64,000 nt of DNA from CAVSRC01 sp963785065. Its GTDB lineage: Bacteria > Pseudomonadota > Alphaproteobacteria > Rhizobiales > Kaistiaceae. The notes beneath the pieces were generated by a model. It worked only from the letters and a program-made list of their open reading frames with translations. It was not told the origin of the DNA and ran no database searches. Position 1 is the stretch's first letter; each line of letters opens with the position of its first letter. Where the stretch lies: positions 1,674,001 through 1,738,000 of the forward strand of contig CAWATX010000002.1 in assembly GCA_963785065.1 (NCBI GenBank). The letters run 5' to 3'. Positions 43,177-51,447 of this stretch are shown here, piece by piece. Both the position numbers and the translations under genes were made by a program.

Positions 43177-44400
43177 TCAGCCGTTGAAGCGCTGCAGAAC
43201 AAGCGTCGCGTTGGTGCCGCCGAAGCCGAAGGAATTGGACAGCACCGTGTTGATCTCGACATTGTCGAGGCGCTTGCGCACGATCGGCATGTCGGCGAAT
43301 GCCGGATCGATCTCGTCGATATGGGCGGATTCGCAGATGAAGCCGTTGTTCATCATCAGCAGCGAGTAGATCGCCTCGTGCACGCCGGTCGCGCCCAGCG
43401 AATGGCCGGTCAGCGACTTGGTCGATGCGATCGGCGGGCTGTTGTCGGCGCCGCCAAAAACCTCGCGGATCGCCGCGATCTCCGGTCCGTCGCCGGCCGG
43501 CGTCGAGGTGGCGTGGGGATTGATGTAGTCGACCTTGTCGCCGACACTGGCCAGCGCCAGCTTCATGCAGCGCACGGCGCCTTCGCCGGAGGGCTGCACC
43601 ATGTCGTAGCCGTCAGACGTGGCGCCATAGCCGGTGATCTCGCCGTAGATGCGCGCGCCGCGCGCCTTGGCATGCTCCAGCTCCTCCAGCACCAACACCC
43701 CGGCGCCGCCGGAGATGACGAAGCCATCGCGGTTCTTGTCATAGGCGCGCGAGGCGATCTCCGGGGAGTCGTTGTAGCGCGAGGACAGCGCCCCCATGGC
43801 GTCGAACAGCACCGTCATTGTCCAGTCGAGGTCCTCGCAGCCGCCGGCGAAGACGATGTCCTGCTTGCCCATCTGGATGAGTTCGCTGCCATTGCCGATG
43901 CAGTGCGCCGAGGTCGAGCAGGCCGAAGAGATGGAGTAGCTGAGGCCCTTGATCTTGAACCAGGTGGACAGCGTCGCCGAGGCGGTGGAGGACATTGCCT
44001 TGGGCACGACGAACGGGCCGACCCGTTTCGGCCCCTTGGTCCGGGTCGTATCGGCGGCCTCGACGATGGCCCGCGTCGATGGGCCGCCGGAGCCCATCAC
44101 CATGCCGGTGCGTTCATGCGAGACCTCGTCCGGCGTCAGACCGGAATCGAGGATCGCCTGGTCCATGGCGACGTGGTTCCAGGCGGTTCCGCGCCCGTGA
44201 AAGCGCATCGCCCGGCGGTCGAGTATCTCGGCCGGGTTGAGGCTCGGCGCTCCGTGCACATGGCAGCGGAAGCCCAGATCGGCATATTCCTGGACGTGCG
44301 AAATCCCCGACTTCGCATCATGCAGGCTGGCCACCACCTCCTGGGTCGAATTCCCAATAGGGGAAACGATGCCCATGCCCGTGACAACGACACGTTTCAT
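43177..44400 (-). CDS. fabB: Beta-ketoacyl-ACP synthase I FabB
   Basis: Condensing enzyme for unsaturated fatty-acid synthesis. The catalytic triad is Cys in SACSTSAHCIG, His in NPHATSTPAGD and His in LTGHSLGATGVHEA; SFGFGGTNATLVL closes the fold. GAGG lies 11 bases before the ATG. Order fabA-fabB-fabI on one strand beside irr is the usual Rhizobiales arrangement. Confidence 0.97.
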   Translation of the reverse strand: MKRVVVTGMGIVSPIGNSTQEVVASLHDAKSGISHVQEYADLGFRCHVHGAPSLNPAEILDRRAMRFHGRGTAWNHVAMDQAILDSGLTPDEVSHERTGMVMGSGGPSTRAIVEAADTTRTKGPKRVGPFVVPKAMSSTASATLSTWFKIKGLSYSISSACSTSAHCIGNGSELIQMGKQDIVFAGGCEDLDWTMTVLFDAMGALSSRYNDSPEIASRAYDKNRDGFVISGGAGVLVLEELEHAKARGARIYGEITGYGATSDGYDMVQPSGEGAVRCMKLALASVGDKVDYINPHATSTPAGDGPEIAAIREVFGGADNSPPIASTKSLTGHSLGATGVHEAIYSLLMMNNGFICESAHIDEIDPAFADMPIVRKRLDNVEINTVLSNSFGFGGTNATLVLQRFNG

Positions 44401-44483
44401 TGCGGATTTCCTCGTTGCATGCCCCGCCCGCCGGCCGGTTCCTCGCTGCGGCCGTGGCGCGGGTCCGTTCGCGTGCCGCGGCC

Positions 44484-45035
44484 CTAGCCGGCCGCCGGCT
44501 CCGCCTCGCTCTGGAAGAGGCCGACCCTCAGGTCGAGTGCCTTGAAGATCGGGACGCCATCGGCCTTCAGCCATCCCTCGCCGATGCCGAGCACCAGACG
44601 CGACTTCATAACCCGCTTGAGGTCGACGCCGAACTCAACCAGCTTCACGGCGGGCGTCACCATGCCGGAGAACTTCACTTCGCCGACCGAGAGCGCCCGG
44701 CCGCGACCGGGCAGGTCGAGCCAGCCCAGGAAGAAGCCCAGCATCTGCCACAGCGCGTCGAGGCCGAGGCAGCCGGGCATGACCGGATCGCCCTTGAAAT
44801 GGCACCCGAAGAACCAGAGGTCCGGCTTCACGTCCAGTTCGGCGCGGATCATTCCCTTGCCGTGCTCGCCGCCCTGATCGCTGATGTCGGTGATACGGTC
44901 GAACATGAGCATGGGCGGCAGCGGCAACTGGGCATTGCCCGGTCCGAAAAGCTCGCCGCGGCCGCAAGCGAGCAGGTCCTGGTAATCGTAGCTCGACGGG
45001 CGGTCGTCGGTAGTTGCAGGCATGGCTGACGTCAT
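44484..45035 (-). CDS. fabA: 3-hydroxydecanoyl-ACP dehydratase/isomerase FabA
   Basis: Introduces the cis double bond in C10 acyl-ACP. The active-site His and Asp are in FFGCHFKGDPVMPGCLGLDA, with LWQMLGFFLGWL next. An N-terminal extension of about a dozen residues precedes the core, so the start could also be the second ATG at 45023. Gene spacing (83 bases to fabB) allows cotranscription. Confidence 0.95.
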   Translation of the reverse strand: MTSAMPATTDDRPSSYDYQDLLACGRGELFGPGNAQLPLPPMLMFDRITDISDQGGEHGKGMIRAELDVKPDLWFFGCHFKGDPVMPGCLGLDALWQMLGFFLGWLDLPGRGRALSVGEVKFSGMVTPAVKLVEFGVDLKRVMKSRLVLGIGEGWLKADGVPIFKALDLRVGLFQSEAEPAAG

Positions 45036-45225
45036 GGCTTTTCCGTCTTGTGACTGGCCGCATTTTCCCCGGCCGCTATGGCCCCGCACCGGGACACGCC
45101 GTCTTAACATAGCATTGCCGCCGTCGCCACAAAGCACCTCCAGGCCCCGCGGCAACTTGTGGCAGGTGCACAGGGGCCTGCGGCGTGAAGTTGCATTGCA
45201 GCAACACCAAGGACGACTTATATTA

Positions 45226-45239
45226 AGTCCAATTGGACT
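45226..45239. promoter_or_regulatory. Perfect 14-bp palindrome upstream of irr
   Basis: AGTCCAATTGGACT lies 33-46 bases before the chosen irr start and in the divergent fabA-irr region. It does not match the iron control element pattern known for Irr (TTTAGAA...TTCTAAA), so the binding protein is unknown. Confidence 0.45.
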
Positions 45240-45271
45240 GCAGCAAGAAATATGGCGACGTGAGAAAGAAG

Positions 45272-45724
45272 ATGACCCCCCACGAACACACGCATGAAGG
45301 GCACGAAGAGACGGTCATGAGCCGTCCGAGAATTCGTACCATGTTGCGACAAGCCGGCCTCCGCCCGACACGGCAGCGACTGGCCCTGGCAGAGCTCCTG
45401 TTCGGTAGAGGACACCGCCATTTGTCGGCAGAAACCCTGCAGCAGGAGGCCCTGCTCGCCCGGGTTCCGGTATCACTGGCGACGATTTACAACACGCTCC
45501 ATCAATTCACCGGCGCAGGGCTACTGCGCGAGGTGGCGGTCGATGGCTCGCGCACCTATTTCGACACCAACATCACCGAGCACCACCACTTCTTCATCGA
45601 AGACGACAACGAAGTGATGGACATTCCGTCGGGTTCGATCGGTGTCGGCCGAGTGCCGGAGCCGCCACCCGGCTATGCCATCAGCCGGGTGGATGTGGTG
45701 GTGCGGCTGCGCCGCCTGAGCTAG
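45272..45724 (+). CDS. irr: Iron response regulator Irr (Fur superfamily, 150 aa)
   Basis: Winged-helix Fur fold: RQAGLRPTRQRLALAELLF, then ARVPVSLATIYNTLHQFTGA and LLREVAVDGSRTYFDTN. The diagnostic Irr feature is the three-His heme/metal motif in TEHHHFFIEDDNEVMDIP. No Cys-Pro heme regulatory motif is present at the N-terminus, as in Irr proteins other than that of Bradyrhizobium. The GAGAAAG site supports the ATG at 45272. Irr controls iron and heme genes in Rhizobiales. Confidence 0.93.
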   Translation: MTPHEHTHEGHEETVMSRPRIRTMLRQAGLRPTRQRLALAELLFGRGHRHLSAETLQQEALLARVPVSLATIYNTLHQFTGAGLLREVAVDGSRTYFDTNITEHHHFFIEDDNEVMDIPSGSIGVGRVPEPPPGYAISRVDVVVRLRRLS

Positions 45725-46143
45725 CCGGCCCGACGGCACGACCGGCGGTAGAAATACGGGCCTGTTGACAACGGCGCCGTTCTCGGATGCACTAGGTACC
45801 TGCGGCGGACCGCATAGGGTCCGGAATGTACTTGTGTATTGCGTCGTCTGGGCTAGCAGAACCCGCCTTGGCCTCTGAGCCGGGGGAGGTGGGGTGTTTC
45901 TCTTCCCGCCCCGCGCCGCAAATACCTCTTCAGCGATTTTCATGCCGCCGGTTCCCGGATTACCGGGATGCTGTTTTGCAGCCCCGAAGGAACCGTCGGT
46001 GGCCCGAGACGCTTATGGCCGGGCAGACGAGGCAGGACCTTTTTAGGGAGGGCAGGGGACTGTTTACGTCCTGCCAGCTTGCCGAACTGTCTGTCAGTGC
46101 CGCCGTCGCGACGACGGTGTACGGCCGCGTCCGGGTGAAAGAG
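45725..46143. other. Gene-free, strongly structured stretch: candidate non-coding RNA locus
   Basis: A TTGACA hexamer at 45765-45770 could be a -35 box, with no clear -10. Downstream lie hairpins TCCCGG-ATTA-CCGGGA (45953-45968), GGCAGGAC/GTCCTGCC (46031-46038 with 46068-46075) and CCGTCG-CGA-CGACGG near 46105, then a strong terminator. No protein-like frame was found. The conserved cores of RNase P RNA and SRP RNA were not seen, so identity is open. Confidence 0.4.
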
Positions 46144-46179
46144 GCCCGGCGCGTCGGGGTTTAGCGCGCCGGGCTTTTT
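46144..46179 (+). terminator. Strong rho-independent terminator
   Basis: A perfect 10-bp stem, GCCCGGCGCG with CGCGCCGGGC, around an 11-base loop, followed by TTTTT. No annotated + strand gene ends within 400 bases, so it may end a small RNA. Confidence 0.85.
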
Positions 46180-46193
46180 CCTCTTGTTTGCTG

Positions 46194-46469
46194 TCACGAG
46201 CGCGGAATGCGCAGGACCGCCGTGTCGCGCAGCAGGCGCCGGTAGGACTGGCCGGCGGCGGCCTCGGTATCCTGCGTCCAGTCGGCGTCCAGCCCGTAGA
46301 CCGTGTGGGTTGCCGAAAGCCCGTTCATGGCGATGAACCGTTCGGCATCGGCAACCGTCTGCCACACCCAGCCGCCGGCATAATCGGCGGCGCCGCCCCG
46401 TTTGACCGGAGCGACAGGGCCGGCAAGCGCCGCCTCGTAGCGCACCGTAAGACCGATGCAATAGATCAT
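46194..46469 (-). CDS. Small conserved hypothetical protein (91 aa)
   Basis: Begins MIYCIGLTVRYEAAL, then KRGGAADYAGGWVWQT, DAERFIAMNGL, TVYGLDADWTQDT and RRLLRDTAVLRI. I recall this pattern as a conserved Rhizobiales hypothetical without a known role. It is soluble with no membrane segment and lies downstream of the SH3-like gene on the same strand. Confidence 0.75.
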   Translation of the reverse strand: MIYCIGLTVRYEAALAGPVAPVKRGGAADYAGGWVWQTVADAERFIAMNGLSATHTVYGLDADWTQDTEAAAGQSYRRLLRDTAVLRIPRS

Positions 46470-46496
46470 GGTGCCATGCTAGGACGGCCGGGCGCG

Positions 46497-47069
46497 TTAG
46501 TCGACGTCCTCGTTGGGATAGACGCCCCACAGGCGGTCCTGCTGGATCCAGCCGTCGAAACCCTTGCCGCGGATGCGGCACCAGCTGCCGGTGCAGCGCT
46601 CGACCGTCCCCATGACACTCGGCTCGAGATAGGCGGTAATCGCCGCCTCCGGCGCCGCGCCGGCGCGGATCGGCTGCGCCTCGCCCTTGGCCCAGGGGGT
46701 CACCACGGCGGTGCGCTTGCCCGAGAGCAGGCTATTGAACACCCAGCCGACGGCACCGTCGGAATCGCGGATGCGCCGCCAGGTGTCGTATTCCTGGATG
46801 ACCTCGATCGGCAGGCCGACGCGGGTGAACACCCAGGCGATCTTGTAGTCCTCGCCGGGGCCGACACGGACGTTGACGCGGCCGGCCTTGAGGCTGACGA
46901 AGCGCGGCACCTGAAGGCCGCTATTGCCCACGGCGTCGGCGTGCAGCGGCGCGGAAGCAACGATTGCACCCGCAGCAACGAGAACAAGGCCGAATCCGCC
47001 GAGCGCCAGAAGTCGGGAGAAGAATCGAAAGGCCCTGGTCCCGGTCCACCAGGGCATGCGCATTGGCAT
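46497..47069 (-). CDS. Periplasmic bacterial SH3-domain protein (190 aa)
   Basis: A basic N-terminus and hydrophobic helix (LLALGGFGLVLVAAGAIVA) form a signal peptide or anchor. Two SH3-like repeats follow: RVNVRVGPGEDYKIAWVFTR to WVFNSLLSGKR, and ITAYLEPSVMGTVERCTGSW to GWIQQDRLWG. This is the SH3_4-type found in alphaproteobacterial envelope proteins, possibly binding peptidoglycan. Confidence 0.85.
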   Translation of the reverse strand: MPMRMPWWTGTRAFRFFSRLLALGGFGLVLVAAGAIVASAPLHADAVGNSGLQVPRFVSLKAGRVNVRVGPGEDYKIAWVFTRVGLPIEVIQEYDTWRRIRDSDGAVGWVFNSLLSGKRTAVVTPWAKGEAQPIRAGAAPEAAITAYLEPSVMGTVERCTGSWCRIRGKGFDGWIQQDRLWGVYPNEDVD

Positions 47070-47309
47070 GGTCGCTACCCCAAACGCCTTGATGTCGTGC
47101 CCGCCGCTGACCTTGCCGGATCAGGGTTAAGGAGCCCTCAACGCGACGACCGCCGGTGCCGGGCATTTTGCCCAAATGCGGACAGAGGCCTGTGGCAAAG
47201 CACGCCTGCGCCGGGCTCGTGGCGGGGCCGCCGGGCGCTGTCGGCACATGTGGACGCGCGACCGATTTCTGACTAAACAGCCGATGGTAGCGGCAGGAAG
47301 GTTCATTTG

Positions 47310-47828
47310 ATGGCGACACGGACCGGGACGATTCTTCGGCTTGGCACGCTGTCTATGTTGGCTGCTTTGATCGCCGCCTGCGCCCCGGTCGAGGCGCCGC
47401 GTCTCGGCAGCGGTCCGCCGGTGCTCTCGCCGACGGCCATGACCACGCTGACCAAGCCGGCTGCCACCAGCGAGGTGGTCACCTTCACGCTCGACCCGGT
47501 AACCAATGTGCCGGGCGAGATGGCCTACGCCTTCGAGGACGCGATGAAGGCGAAGGCACCGACCCGCCAGCTGAAGATCGTCGACAACGGGCCGGCCGAC
47601 TACCGGCTCAAGGCCTACCTGTCCGCAGTCGGTGATTACAGCTCCGGATTCATCTTGTATGCCGTGGATGTGTTCGACAGCAGTGGCAAACGTGTCCACC
47701 GCGCATCCGGCCGTATTCGTTCAGGGGGCAGCAAGGTTGACGTATGGGCGAACTTCAAGGGCCCCGCAGTCGCTGGGACCGTCGCCCAGGAGGTGGTCGA
47801 CGATCTCGGCAACTGGGCGCATACCTAG
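47310..47828 (+). CDS. Putative lipoprotein (172 aa)
   Basis: A signal peptide ends in the lipobox LIAAC, so Cys about residue 24 would be lipidated. The mature part (DPVTNVPGEMAYAFEDAMKA, then DYRLKAYLSAVGDYSSGFIL, FDSSGKRVHRASGRI) is a mixed alpha/beta domain seen in rhizobial lipoproteins that resemble LptE/CsgG-type accessory proteins. No enzyme motif is present. Confidence 0.8.
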   Translation: MATRTGTILRLGTLSMLAALIAACAPVEAPRLGSGPPVLSPTAMTTLTKPAATSEVVTFTLDPVTNVPGEMAYAFEDAMKAKAPTRQLKIVDNGPADYRLKAYLSAVGDYSSGFILYAVDVFDSSGKRVHRASGRIRSGGSKVDVWANFKGPAVAGTVAQEVVDDLGNWAHT

Positions 47829-47834
47829 AGCGTT

Positions 47835-48830
47835 CTACGGCCTCAGCCTCATATCGAAACGCCAATAGGCGCGCAGGACCTCGCGGCGGATGCGCCCCAT
47901 CAGAGGCAGGCGGGGCGCCGGCAGGATCGTCTGTGGTTCTGCCAGCCGCGGCGTCGCGTCCGGGTGGGCGGCGATCACCCGCACGATCATCGGGCATAGC
48001 CGTTCGTCGTCGAGGACCCGCCGGCGCGCTTCGACGATCGCCGGCAAGCGATCGGCATAGATGTCGTTGTCGATCGCGGATACGACCGTTTCGATCGCTT
48101 TGGCCGTATCAGCGAGGTCGATCGGCACGAAGCTGTCCTCGGGAAACCAGCGGGAGAGGTCGGGCGGCCCTGAGACCAGCGGCAGGGCGAAACCCAGAAA
48201 GGCATCGGCTACCTTCTCCGTCCAGTAGGACGGCATGACCGTGTTCTCCAGCGCCAGATGATACTTGTAGGGCAGGATGGCATCGGCCTTCACGGGGAGC
48301 TGACGTATTCCGGTGCCAAAGATCTCGACGCGATCGCCAAGCGCTTCTTTGAGCATCTTGAGAAAACGCAGGCGGCGACGATGGCCAGGTAGCAGCGATT
48401 TCCGGGAGACGACTGCCGCGATGGCGTCACGCTTTTGCGGCGGCTGCAGAGCTACGAGTTCCGCATGGGTGTAGACCATCGGAAAACCCGGCTTCGCAGT
48501 GTCGCGCGCGAAAGCTGCTGGCAGCGCACCGTGTCCTTGGTGCCAGATGCCCGTGAACCCCGCGATGAACTGCGGTGCGACCAGGATACCGTACTGGTTG
48601 ACATAGTCGGGCGCCAGCTTGGTGTCCGGCTCGGTGTGGATCAAGACGCGCCGCGTGCGTGGCACTTGCGTCAAGATGGCGTGCTTGATGTCGTAGGTCG
48701 TGACAAGCCAGTCGGCACCGAGCATGTCGTCGTTGACGAAGCGTAGCCCGCCGATCTCCAAGGGAAAACGGCCGTGCTCCAGCCGGTAGTCGTCGGCCGT
48801 GAGACCGGTTTCCAGATGCACGGTCCTCAC
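47835..48830 (-). CDS. GT10-like (alpha-1,3-)fucosyltransferase family protein A (331 aa)
   Basis: The GDP-fucose-binding signature of family GT10 is recognisable: PYKYHLALENTVMPSYWTEK then VADAFLGFALPLVSGPPDL. Earlier blocks (GADWLVTTYD, RRVLIHTEPDT, GRVEIFGTG-like DRVEIFGTG) match the N-terminal half. The start is GTG. It would transfer fucose or a similar deoxy sugar onto a surface glycan. It lies 26 bases after the next transferase gene on the same strand. Confidence 0.82.
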   Translation of the reverse strand: MRTVHLETGLTADDYRLEHGRFPLEIGGLRFVNDDMLGADWLVTTYDIKHAILTQVPRTRRVLIHTEPDTKLAPDYVNQYGILVAPQFIAGFTGIWHQGHGALPAAFARDTAKPGFPMVYTHAELVALQPPQKRDAIAAVVSRKSLLPGHRRRLRFLKMLKEALGDRVEIFGTGIRQLPVKADAILPYKYHLALENTVMPSYWTEKVADAFLGFALPLVSGPPDLSRWFPEDSFVPIDLADTAKAIETVVSAIDNDIYADRLPAIVEARRRVLDDERLCPMIVRVIAAHPDATPRLAEPQTILPAPRLPLMGRIRREVLRAYWRFDMRLRP

Positions 48831-48856
48831 GCCACCCCACGTGCTCTCGGACCGGG

Positions 48857-49807
48857 TCAGGCGAACAGCCTCCGTTTGGAGTGGTTGTGCAGTGAGGCGA
48901 GGTGGATCCTCGCCCCGTTATAGTCAAGAAGCGGCACGGGATCTCTAAGGTCGAGCCGGTCGAAGCCGAAGTCGGTGGCCCGCACGCAGGACTGCGGATT
49001 GACCATGCCGACGGTCCCCTCGGCTTCATGATGATTGGGGTCGAGGCCATAGAGGTACTGGCCGAACGCCGCCCCGTCGAAGATCATGTGGAGCGCGTCA
49101 AAGCCCTCGCTGTAGGGGAGCCCGCAATCCATCAGCTTGCCCGTCCTGTAGCCAGGAGGCACCATGGGCAACATGCGCAGCCGGTCGGCTGAGCTCAGCC
49201 TCCTGAAATCGGCAAGAAGGTTCATGTCGTGCAACTTGATGCCCATGCGTACGCGCGCCAGGAAAGGCGGCCGATACCATCGGCGCATCCCTGCCGCCTC
49301 TTCGGCGACGCGGTGTGCAATATAGTTGTTAAGATCGGCAAGGACCGAGCAGTTGCCAACATAGAATACCCCCGGCACGCACAGGTCATCATTCAAGAAC
49401 GGGGCAGCGAGGCCCGGATAAAGCCGCTTTAGGGTCGCCGCGATTGTCTCCACGTCGAAGAAGATGACGTTGTCCGATTCTAAGTGCAAGACGGCCGGCA
49501 TGTTAAAAGCGGCCATGCACTCCTCGATCAGGAAGAAGCGCTCGGTGGTGAACCGCCAGAAGCCGCGCTTCTTGCCGAGGCGGCGGCGTATACTGCCGAT
49601 ATAGGTGTCATGCGCCTCGGTTTCCGGCAGCGTGTCGGCATAGACGATTGTTGTATTCGGCGCGGCGATCTCTGCCGCCATTGCCGTGTCACGGCTGAGG
49701 ATCACGAAGATCGGCGTCGTCGGAGATACCCGGCGCGTCTGCCCGATCGATTCGGTGAGATGTGGCGCCGGCTTGGTGCCGATGTGGACATAGACGACGG
49801 GAAGCAT
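48857..49807 (-). CDS. Predicted GT-A-like glycosyltransferase (316 aa)
   Basis: Begins with a beta strand VVYVHIGTKPAPHL and TPIFVILSRD, like a nucleotide-sugar-binding fold. HLESDNVIFFD contains an acidic ESD that may serve as the metal-binding DxD equivalent. CGLPYSEGFDALHMIFDGAA lies in the C-terminal part. The exact family is not recognised. Its operon with a GT10-like gene supports a role in glycan assembly. Confidence 0.6.
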   Translation of the reverse strand: MLPVVYVHIGTKPAPHLTESIGQTRRVSPTTPIFVILSRDTAMAAEIAAPNTTIVYADTLPETEAHDTYIGSIRRRLGKKRGFWRFTTERFFLIEECMAAFNMPAVLHLESDNVIFFDVETIAATLKRLYPGLAAPFLNDDLCVPGVFYVGNCSVLADLNNYIAHRVAEEAAGMRRWYRPPFLARVRMGIKLHDMNLLADFRRLSSADRLRMLPMVPPGYRTGKLMDCGLPYSEGFDALHMIFDGAAFGQYLYGLDPNHHEAEGTVGMVNPQSCVRATDFGFDRLDLRDPVPLLDYNGARIHLASLHNHSKRRLFA

Positions 49808-50000
49808 AGGTCAGGGTTGGGGCGGCTTGGTGATCGACGCGGCTCCCTCGCACGTATCCCCATTCCGGCGGTGGAGGCAAGATGGGAAATGCTACGCGTG
49901 GGGCTGCGCACGAATGTGCCGCGCGCCCGGACCGGTCTTTGGACCGCCGCCGGCGACGCCTGCGCGCGAAGGTAGAGGACCGGCCGCGCTCCCGCTGTCG

Positions 50001-50156
50001 CTACCACGCGAACGCGATGGCGAAGGCGATCGGGGTGCCGACGGCGCACAAGGTACCGAAGACGCCCAGGCGCGGTTTGCGCGGCGGGTACCAGGCGACC
50101 ATGGCGATGGCCGCAAAAACGCAGCCAACCAACAGACTCGCTTGCTCTAGGGGCAT
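50001..50156 (-). CDS. Small two-helix membrane protein (51 aa)
   Basis: Translation gives a helix SLLVGCVFAAIAMVAWY, a basic turn PPRKPRLG, and a second helix TLCAVGTPIAFAIAFAW ending at the stop. An AAGGG stretch lies about nine bases before the ATG. Size and hydropathy fit a genuine small membrane protein. It stands alone between two transferase operons. No function is known. Confidence 0.55.
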   Translation of the reverse strand: MPLEQASLLVGCVFAAIAMVAWYPPRKPRLGVFGTLCAVGTPIAFAIAFAW

Positions 50157-50277
50157 GGCACTTGGCCCTTCAGCTAGGGGTAGCTAAGGGACCAACGTGA
50201 GCGCTTAACGTTAATCCTTCGTTACCGGCGCACGAGGTCGCGAAACGCAGGCCCCGGCCGGCAGCACACGACGGGGT

Positions 50278-51222
50278 TCAGGCATAGCGACCGGTGACGG
50301 CGTAGCGCAGCTTGCGCAATTGCATCTTGGCGGCGATACGCAAGGATTTCCCTAGCGATATGCCAAACACGTCCCGATCGATAATGGTATCCGCCTCAGT
50401 TTGCATCCTTACCTCTGTGGGATGGCGCAGCGGGAATGTGATGGATTGCAGCGAACTACGCAGCATCCAATTCGGCTTGCCGACTTCAGGATGCGTCGCG
50501 CCGACACCGAAGCCGTCATTGTCGATCAAGTTCACCCTTGGGGCCACGCTGAACATTCCATGTCGCCAGAGCGCATAGCAGACCTGATAGTCCCATACGT
50601 CGGTGCGGTGACGATTGACGGTATTGTCGAAATGGCGTTCCCATACCTGTCGCGTCGCCCAAGACGCTCCGTAGAGGCTGGAAATGAAAGCGGCACTGCG
50701 GCTATCGTTCCAGTCGCTCATGTCGAGGTCGACGAGCTGCCATACCCGCCGCCATGTTGCCCAACCCAACATATGCAGATTGCGGAGAAAGAAATAGCTT
50801 TCGGCCGGCCGTATCCTTCCAGAGGTGGAGTTACATCCACTGATAATGCCGATACGCTCGTCGTCGCGGTAGCGCTCCAGCAGGTCGGTGCAAAATGGAA
50901 AGAAGCTCGAATCGGCGACGATGTCGTCTTCCAGGATGATGCCCGACTCCTCATGCTCGAAGAGCCAGCCAATGCCACCACCAACTGCCATCTTGCAGCC
51001 GACGTTCCGTTCATGGAAACGCGTCTGCACCGCGCTGGGCCAGTCGATGTCCAAGACGATCTTGCGCACGTCGGCGCAGCGCTCCGCATCGGTCGGATGA
51101 TCGGGCCGTGGCCCGTCCGCTGTGATGTAGAGCTTGCGCGGCCGAATGGCCCGTAGGCGATCCATCGCCCCCATCGCCTGTTTTGGACGGTTGAAGACGC
51201 AAAGGAGAACTGGCGTTTCCAT
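50278..51222 (-). CDS. GT-A family glycosyltransferase (314 aa)
   Basis: N-terminal TPVLLCVFNRPKQAMGAMDR and KLYITADGPRPDHP form the nucleotide-sugar half, and GIILEDDIVAD carries the DxD-like metal site. GWATWRRVW and WDYQVCYALWRHG occur in related capsule/LPS transferases whose family members were once called hemolytic proteins. The ATG at 51222 puts the first strand at residue 3; a TTG at 51327 adds an unconserved leader. It is divergent from the next GT10-like gene. Confidence 0.78.
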   Translation of the reverse strand: METPVLLCVFNRPKQAMGAMDRLRAIRPRKLYITADGPRPDHPTDAERCADVRKIVLDIDWPSAVQTRFHERNVGCKMAVGGGIGWLFEHEESGIILEDDIVADSSFFPFCTDLLERYRDDERIGIISGCNSTSGRIRPAESYFFLRNLHMLGWATWRRVWQLVDLDMSDWNDSRSAAFISSLYGASWATRQVWERHFDNTVNRHRTDVWDYQVCYALWRHGMFSVAPRVNLIDNDGFGVGATHPEVGKPNWMLRSSLQSITFPLRHPTEVRMQTEADTIIDRDVFGISLGKSLRIAAKMQLRKLRYAVTGRYA

Positions 51223-51447
51223 CTCTTCGGAGATTTCTGTCGTTGATGATTGCCGTTCGCCACCGACATGTTCCCAAGGGCGAACAGTGTGGGTAATACC
51301 ATGCGTTCCGCCGTCGGTTCTAGTCAAACGGCGTGTGCGCGCGGCAGTTGCACGTTTGTCGGTTCCTGCCGTATATGCGGCTTTGTTTGGCCGTCGCGGC
51401 GATGCCCGTCATGATTTGCGTTACCGCACCAGTCAGGATCTAGACGA

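Noticed and set aside
45725..46179. RNase P RNA, SRP RNA or tmRNA gene
   Set aside because: The universally conserved core strings of these RNAs (for example GAGGAAAGTCCGGGC of RNase P) were not found on either strand.
49827..50150. + strand frame of 107 codons opposite the 51-aa membrane protein
   Set aside because: Arg/Gly/Pro-rich shadow; the minus strand frame has clear membrane-helix character and a better start.
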